This document shows positions 59,256 through 64,000 of a stretch of 64,000 nucleotides of DNA, piece after piece. This stretch comes from CBDFMG01 sp965221205 [NCBI: bacterium] (lineage in GTDB: Bacteria > SM23-31): the NCBI GenBank assembly GCA_965221205.1, contig OZ244870.1, forward strand, positions 620,001-684,000, in the 5' to 3' direction. A program made the position numbers and the translations under genes. Under the pieces are notes generated by a model. It saw nothing but the letters and a program-made list of their open reading frames with translations. It did no database searches and was not told the origin of the DNA. Within the stretch, counting starts at the first letter, position 1, and every line of letters starts with the position of its first letter.

Positions 59256-59578
59256 ACCTTTCTCCTTTTATTTTTTGATGTACAGCATGACTTCCTGCTC
59301 CAAACAAATTTGCTATATCAGAATAATATAAACAAAATATATGTACATTACAAATTTTGACATTGAAATTTACCGACATGAGTCAGGATGTGTCATAAAT
59401 TATCTCATTTGTTGTAATTATTCGAGTGTATTAACACATCAATGTGATAACCACGCTAATTTTTACCAGGTCTATCAAGGTAATTGTAACTTAATCAGCA
59501 GCGCATAATCATTAAGGTCGCAGTTTCGAGATTTCAAGAGTTTAACTTCGACTTACTTTCCACTTTAGTAGAAAGTAG
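59256..59578. other. Divergent intergenic region
   Basis: AT-rich DNA between the M19 gene and the propeller gene. No gene seen. The right end carries the shared promoter copy 14. Confidence 0.5.
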
Positions 59579-59607
59579 TTGTAAAAGCAAAATATATCTT
59601 TTATTTT
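59540..59607 (+). promoter_or_regulatory. Shared extended promoter, copy 14 (drives propeller gene at 59709)
   Basis: -35 TTGTAA at 59579-59584, 17-base spacer, -10 TATTTT at 59602-59607. The box upstream (CTTTCCACTTTAGTAGAAAG) is the most diverged copy, sharing the GTAGAAA part. Confidence 0.55.
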
Positions 59608-59708
59608 TTTATCCAAGCTGGAAGTCAGATGCCTTTCGCTAATTTTAGTCAATTGGCTAATTAGATACACAACCTCTCAATATTTATCAAAAATAGAGGC
59701 GAGGTAAA

Positions 59709-62700
59709 ATGTTAAAAGTTATTTTAATATCCTTTTATATCGTTATATCGTTGATGATTTTGCCATTATCCGACAGCGAAAATACTCATATAAAAATTGA
59801 TCAACAGTTGACCGAACTGCAAAAGGTTCCTGACTCAATTGGCGAAAAAACTAATCCTGATGCAAGAGCACGTTATGAGTGGATGCGGCTTCGTAATCCA
59901 CAAAGTAATATAATCCCTCAAAACATTAGATCAAAAGAAACAGCCTTCGCCTCAAAAATACCAAGTAAAGAGAATTATGCAGCAGTTCTAAGAAAATCTG
60001 GTAATTTAAACAATAGCAATGTATTCGATTGGCAGCCACGGGGGCCCTATAATATTGGTGGGCGTACACGTGCTCTCGCTATTGACGTTACAAATGAGAA
60101 TGTGATTTTAGCTGGTGGCGTTTCGGGTGGGATGTGGCGGTCTACTGACGGTGGTGAGTCCTGGACTAAAACAACAACCCCATCTCAGTTACACAGCGTT
60201 ACCTGCTTAGCTCAAGATACCCGACCGGGAAAAACAAATATTTGGTATTATGGAACTGGAGAATCTAGAGGAAGTACTACCAGGCTCGGGTTTCTGGGAG
60301 ATGGTATTTTCAAATCTACAGACGGTGGCAGAACATGGTTTAATTTACCTTCAACATCTTCAAATACTCCACATATCTATGATGCGTTCGATCGTGTGTT
60401 GAATGTCGTAACAGATCCTACTAATAAGGAAGAAGATGTAGTGTATGCTGCAACGTGGCATGGAATATATCGTAGTAACGACGGTGGAACGACATGGCAA
60501 GGAGTATTGGGGAATCCGTTTTCCTCATCTCGCCCATCATTTTGTTCCGATATTGCTCTTGTACCATTACTATCCAACACTTTAAATAAAAACACATCTT
60601 CTCATCATACTGAATCAAGAAATAGCAGTATCCCTATTGAAATTAGTCAAAACAAATCTGTGAAAATATCTGTTGACAGTATTAAAAATAGTCAAGCATA
60701 CCAAGATGCTTTAACTAGTTTAGCTCCTGCACCAAATTTGACATTTTATACCGGAGAAGGATCTGTTAACACATACAGCTACGACGAAACTTCCGATATG
60801 CTTACTATTACAAGTAGTATTCAAAATGACGGTTCTTCTTCTGCTCATAATGTTGTAATGGACTGGTATCTTTTTGGCGATACAAATATTGATATTTATC
60901 TTCTTGGAACAGTAATTCAAGACAGTTTAGACAATGGTTTTTTTAGAAATAAAACGTTATCGGTCACGCTAAGTGACATTAATGAATTACCTGAAGGGAC
61001 ATATTATATCGGTGCTGTAATAGATCCGTTTGATTTCGTTGAAGAATTGGATGAAACAGACAACATTATAACATTTGATGAACCAATAACCTATTTAGCT
61101 CCAGGAGGCAGCGTCATAATAGCTGCGTTAAGTGATGATGGGGAAAAGAAAGGAATTTGGCGATCTACGAATGGGATTGATTGGACCAATATAACGCCTT
61201 CAAATTGGCCCGATGTATATAATAGAAATGTTATTGGCATTGCTCCCTCAAATGAAAACGTTGTCTATTTCCTTGCTGAGACACCTGGATTCGGATATTA
61301 TAATGAATATGACGATACATGGCATAGTATTTGGAAATACACATACGTATCAGGCAATGGCAGTGGTAGTGGAGGTATATGGGAGAACAGGTCTGACAAT
61401 GTACCTCAATTCGGAGGTCAAGCAGGGGATTTTGACTCACAAAGGGGTTATGATTTGCTCATAAAAGTAAAACCCGATGATGAGAATGTTGTTTTTATCG
61501 GAGGAACAAATCTGTACAGGTCAACCGATGGATTTGCATCGAATACTAACACAGCCTGGATCGGTGGTTATTCTACGGCGAATGACTTCTCACTGTATGA
61601 TAACCATTTCCCGGATCAACACGCACTTGCATTTTACCCATCAAATTCTCAGAGTATGGTATCCGGGCATGACGGAGGAATTAGCAGAACTGGAAACAAT
61701 CTTGCGTCAGACGTATCGTGGACGTTCTTAAACAATGGATATATAACAACCCAGTTCTATACTGTTGCTGTTGACCAAAACAGTCCCGGAGATCCAATTA
61801 TTATGGGAGGTATGCAGGACAATGGCACAGCAAGAATAAATAAGTTGGGGGACAAATGGGAAAAAGAAATTGATGGTGGTGATGGGAGCTTTGCTGCAGT
61901 AGACGGCACAAGAAATTCACTGTATACTTCGCTTCAATACGGAAATATCACCAGACAAGTATATAATGAAGATCATACGACTATTGCATTTGCTCGAGTT
62001 GATCCGATTGGAGGGCAACATTATCTTTTTATTAATCCGTTTGTTTTGGATCCAAATAATTTAAACATAATGTATGTTGCAGAAGGAGACCGAATCTGGA
62101 GAAACAGCGATCTTACCGGTATACCCCTTATAACCAAGGAAAGGCTCCTCGAATTTCCTCCTCCTCCTTTTGAAAAAACCGATGTCAATTGGGAGGTTCT
62201 TACCAATGCAGCGATTTCCGGATCTGTGATTACAGCACTTGGAGTTACTACTCTACCTAGTGACCGAGTGTATTATGGAACACATAGGGGCAAAATATAT
62301 CGTTTAGATGGCGCTAATCTTGGCAATCCATTGCCTTCAGAAGTAACTTCCGGATCATTCACACCTGGTGCATATGTTAGCTGCTTGGCAGTAGATCCAG
62401 ATGATGGTGACAGGGTGATGGCCGTGTTCTCAAATTATGAGGTGAAAAGCCTGTTTTATACAACGGATGGCGGCGTGTCCTGGACAGATGTAAGTGGAAA
62501 TCTTGAGGAGCATTCAGATGGTACAGGAAATGGTCCATCAACACGATGGGCAGTGATACACCCAACAAGAGGAATAACAGATTATTTTGTTGGTACCAGT
62601 ACTGGACTATACTCGACACGTCAATTAAATGGTGCGAACACACTGTGGGTACAGGAAGGTATTTCTACCATCGGAAACGTTATTGTAAGTATGATTGATA

Positions 62701-63104
62701 ATCGACCTTCCGATGGGTTGCTTGTTGTTGCCACGCATGGTAATGGCGTGTACAGTGGGTACACAAACCAAGGTGAAATAATAACAAGTGTAGAAGAGGA
62801 AACGATTCCTGGTAATTTCACGCTGCATCAGAATTATCCAAATCCATTCAATCCCACGACAACAATAGCATACACGCTTGCAAAACCCAGCAGGGTAGAA
62901 ATAAGAATATATAATATTGTTGGTCAACGTGTAAAAACGTATGATCAACGTATGCAGCCCTCAGGAACGTTTAATGTACGATGGTCTGGTGTCAATGACA
63001 ATGGGAGTCGGGTTGCAAGTGGCACATATATTATTCGCTTAGAAGCTGTAACTTCAAATGGGGAAAACACCGTGTTGACGAAAAAAATGACCCTCTTGAA
63101 ATAG
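59709..63104 (+). CDS. Large secreted BNR/sortilin-type propeller with CARDB and type IX sorting domain
   Basis: A 1131-residue protein with a signal peptide (VILISFYIVISLMILPLSDS). From about residue 112, PRGPYNIGGRTRALAIDVTN opens the first propeller, with Asp-box repeats such as STDGGESWTKT and RSNDGGTTWQG. Residues about 342-450 form a CARDB-like domain (LTITSSIQNDGSSSAHNVVM, VEELDETDNII). A second propeller follows (YRSTDG, TDGGVSWTDVSG). The last 90 residues are a FlgD/type IX-like sorting domain with NYPNPFNPTTTIAYTLAKPS and VASGTYIIRLEA. It is exported and likely anchored or released by a type IX-like secretion system. The ligand is unknown; the fold occurs in sialidase-like and sortilin-like proteins. 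Confidence 0.87.
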   Translation: MLKVILISFYIVISLMILPLSDSENTHIKIDQQLTELQKVPDSIGEKTNPDARARYEWMRLRNPQSNIIPQNIRSKETAFASKIPSKENYAAVLRKSGNLNNSNVFDWQPRGPYNIGGRTRALAIDVTNENVILAGGVSGGMWRSTDGGESWTKTTTPSQLHSVTCLAQDTRPGKTNIWYYGTGESRGSTTRLGFLGDGIFKSTDGGRTWFNLPSTSSNTPHIYDAFDRVLNVVTDPTNKEEDVVYAATWHGIYRSNDGGTTWQGVLGNPFSSSRPSFCSDIALVPLLSNTLNKNTSSHHTESRNSSIPIEISQNKSVKISVDSIKNSQAYQDALTSLAPAPNLTFYTGEGSVNTYSYDETSDMLTITSSIQNDGSSSAHNVVMDWYLFGDTNIDIYLLGTVIQDSLDNGFFRNKTLSVTLSDINELPEGTYYIGAVIDPFDFVEELDETDNIITFDEPITYLAPGGSVIIAALSDDGEKKGIWRSTNGIDWTNITPSNWPDVYNRNVIGIAPSNENVVYFLAETPGFGYYNEYDDTWHSIWKYTYVSGNGSGSGGIWENRSDNVPQFGGQAGDFDSQRGYDLLIKVKPDDENVVFIGGTNLYRSTDGFASNTNTAWIGGYSTANDFSLYDNHFPDQHALAFYPSNSQSMVSGHDGGISRTGNNLASDVSWTFLNNGYITTQFYTVAVDQNSPGDPIIMGGMQDNGTARINKLGDKWEKEIDGGDGSFAAVDGTRNSLYTSLQYGNITRQVYNEDHTTIAFARVDPIGGQHYLFINPFVLDPNNLNIMYVAEGDRIWRNSDLTGIPLITKERLLEFPPPPFEKTDVNWEVLTNAAISGSVITALGVTTLPSDRVYYGTHRGKIYRLDGANLGNPLPSEVTSGSFTPGAYVSCLAVDPDDGDRVMAVFSNYEVKSLFYTTDGGVSWTDVSGNLEEHSDGTGNGPSTRWAVIHPTRGITDYFVGTSTGLYSTRQLNGANTLWVQEGISTIGNVIVSMIDNRPSDGLLVVATHGNGVYSGYTNQGEIITSVEEETIPGNFTLHQNYPNPFNPTTTIAYTLAKPSRVEIRIYNIVGQRVKTYDQRMQPSGTFNVRWSGVNDNGSRVASGTYIIRLEAVTSNGENTVLTKKMTLLK

Positions 63105-63185
63105 GTTGTATTTTTCAATTTATGAGACTACTTTATGAGACTACTAATATAGTGATACTTATCTTTTAAGATAAAAGGATATTTT

Positions 63186-63317
63186 ATGAGGTTAATGAAA
63201 ATTCTTGATATTGCAAATCAAATTGAAAAGAGTTCATTTTTGAAGTTAATTGACACTATCTCAAGTGATCTAAGAAAATCAAATACAAGCATTGACATAT
63301 TAAATACAGTAGATTAA
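63186..63317 (+). CDS. Small ORF of unknown function
   Basis: 43 codons (MRLMKILDIANQIEKSSFLK...) preceded by AAAAGGATATTTT. It is coding-like, with helices and a serine-rich middle, and could be the first part of a deleted gene. No family recognised. Confidence 0.3.
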   Translation: MRLMKILDIANQIEKSSFLKLIDTISSDLRKSNTSIDILNTVD

Positions 63318-63365
63318 ATAAAAGTTTATTGTGTTAAAAGATGTGGAATGTAAAAGGGAATGATT

Positions 63366-63412
63366 AGCAGAGCTTGAAGGACTCGAACCTGCGACCCACT
63401 GATTATACGTCA
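63366..63412 (-). pseudogene. 3' half of a tRNA
   Basis: Minus strand: TATAATCAGTGGGTCGCAGG, TTCGAGTCCTTCAAGCTC. It resembles the 3' anticodon-stem side, variable loop, T-arm and acceptor of a tRNA. One T-stem pair is mismatched and no 5' half is present. It may be an attachment-site relic. Its 'partner' fragment at 5082 is from a different tRNA. Confidence 0.35.
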
Positions 63413-63555
63413 AATATATCCTTTCGTATTAAACTCAATATAAACAGATGCCTAGGTGTAGATAAACACATACCGTACTATTGAACACAATGAATCCGAA
63501 TTATTCTGACGACCACTACGTTTCCCATCGAAACGTTATCTTTGGAGAATGAGTC

Positions 63556-64000
63556 ATGGAGTGTAAAAAAATAATCCAATCCTTATATATCATACTGTTA
63601 CCATTTTGCCTCTCAAGCACGTCTGATATATTCGGACAGCAGCTTTCTCAGGATATCTTACAACATTTTGTATACCGTTCGATTGGCCCGACCCGTCAAG
63701 GCGGCAGGGTAGTAGATTTTGCCGTGCCATTACAGGAACCGTATACCTTTTATGTTGCAACGGCAACGGGTGGATTGTGGAAAACTATTAATAACGGTCA
63801 TTCTTTTGAGCCTGTATTTGATAATAAGAATGTAATATCTATTGGTGACATTGCGGTATCCCAATCTGATCACAATATAGTCTGGGTAGGTACCGGTGAA
63901 CCCAATGGCAGTGGAAGTGATCCCGGAGTTCCCTACTGGGGTGACGGAGTATACAAATCTACCGATGGAGGGATGACATGGGAAAATATGGGATTAAGGG
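63556..64000 (+). CDS. Secreted BNR/sortilin-like propeller protein, partial (runs off the window)
   Basis: The first 148 codons of an open frame with a signal peptide (SLYIILLPFCLSSTSDIFGQ). FVYRSIGPTRQGGRVVDFAV opens the propeller, then TFYVATATGGLWKTINNG, WVGTGEPNGSGSDPGVPYWG and GVYKSTDGGMTWENMGL. This is the common secreted VPS10/sortilin-like family of FCB and Planctomycetes bacteria, normally about 1000 residues. TTGGAGAATGAGTC precedes the start. The gene is co-directional with the propeller gene at 59709 and may have a related role. Confidence 0.85.
   Translation, partial: MECKKIIQSLYIILLPFCLSSTSDIFGQQLSQDILQHFVYRSIGPTRQGGRVVDFAVPLQEPYTFYVATATGGLWKTINNGHSFEPVFDNKNVISIGDIAVSQSDHNIVWVGTGEPNGSGSDPGVPYWGDGVYKSTDGGMTWENMGLR

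Noticed and set aside
2948-63510. Shared 17-base word AATCCGAATTATTCTGA as a repeat family
   Set aside because: Only two copies in AT-rich DNA and the flanks do not align; chance cannot be excluded.

Overview
The window looks like a chromosome segment from an uncultured-type, AT-rich bacterium of the FCB superphylum (Marinimicrobia / KSB1 / Latescibacteria / Calditrichota-like). The evidence is a C-terminal type IX-like sorting domain with the NYPNPFNPTTTI motif, BNR/sortilin-type secreted propellers, twin-arginine Gfo/Idh/MocA oxidoreductases, a DUF1080 lipoprotein, a Cys-type sulfatase and many secreted peptidase-family proteins. Taxonomy is inference; there is no rRNA gene here.

Layout. 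0-5 kb: decayed genes (transposase tail, serpin with an internal stop, propeller fragment, GH2 pseudogene, tRNA 3' half). 5.4-12.9 kb: M28 peptidase, DUF885-like protein, and a cluster of M24-fold paralogs and fragments that ends in a mosaic of two M24 fragments and a piece of a nuclease gene. 13.3-29.7 kb: sulfatase, DUF1080, a second M28, another M24, GH51, Gfo/Idh, a cupin protein, a ribose-type ABC transporter (SBP, permease, ATPase) and one more M24 pseudogene. 29.9-37.4 kb: insertion-sequence remnants (IS1595-like, rve-type, IS110-like) and a minus-strand defence cluster: truncated DNA methyltransferase, PLD-like protein, and a Hachiman-like hamA-hamB pair that is frameshifted and cut off by the IS110 remnant. 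37.5-45.2 kb: Gfo/Idh, two M24 paralogs and a CehA/McbA metallohydrolase. 45.4-47.4 kb: a methyltransferase fragment and a PD-(D/E)XK-like protein. 48.5-56.8 kb: a visibly GC-richer type I restriction-modification island (hsdM-hsdS-hsdR plus a YgjP-like peptidase) with an integrase remnant at one edge. 57.4-64 kb: RidA-like protein, M19 dipeptidase-like protein and two large secreted propeller proteins.

The most interesting signals are: (i) one extended promoter, with a conserved box of roughly 35 bp directly upstream of the -35 and an invariant 17-bp spacer, found 14 times in front of the native secreted/catabolic genes and never in front of the defence genes or the GC-rich island; (ii) secreted M24, M28 and M19 peptidase-family paralogs that have lost recognised catalytic or metal-binding residues, many of them under that promoter; (iii) an IS110-family remnant preceded by a long imperfect hairpin that could be a bridge-RNA relic; (iv) templated-looking insertions of defence-gene pieces elsewhere in the window, one of them landing in a -10 box.

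Many genes carry single-base indels in A/T runs, which may be real decay or long-read assembly error. Nonsense changes are all compatible with G:C to A:T transitions. Gene status calls depend on which explanation holds.
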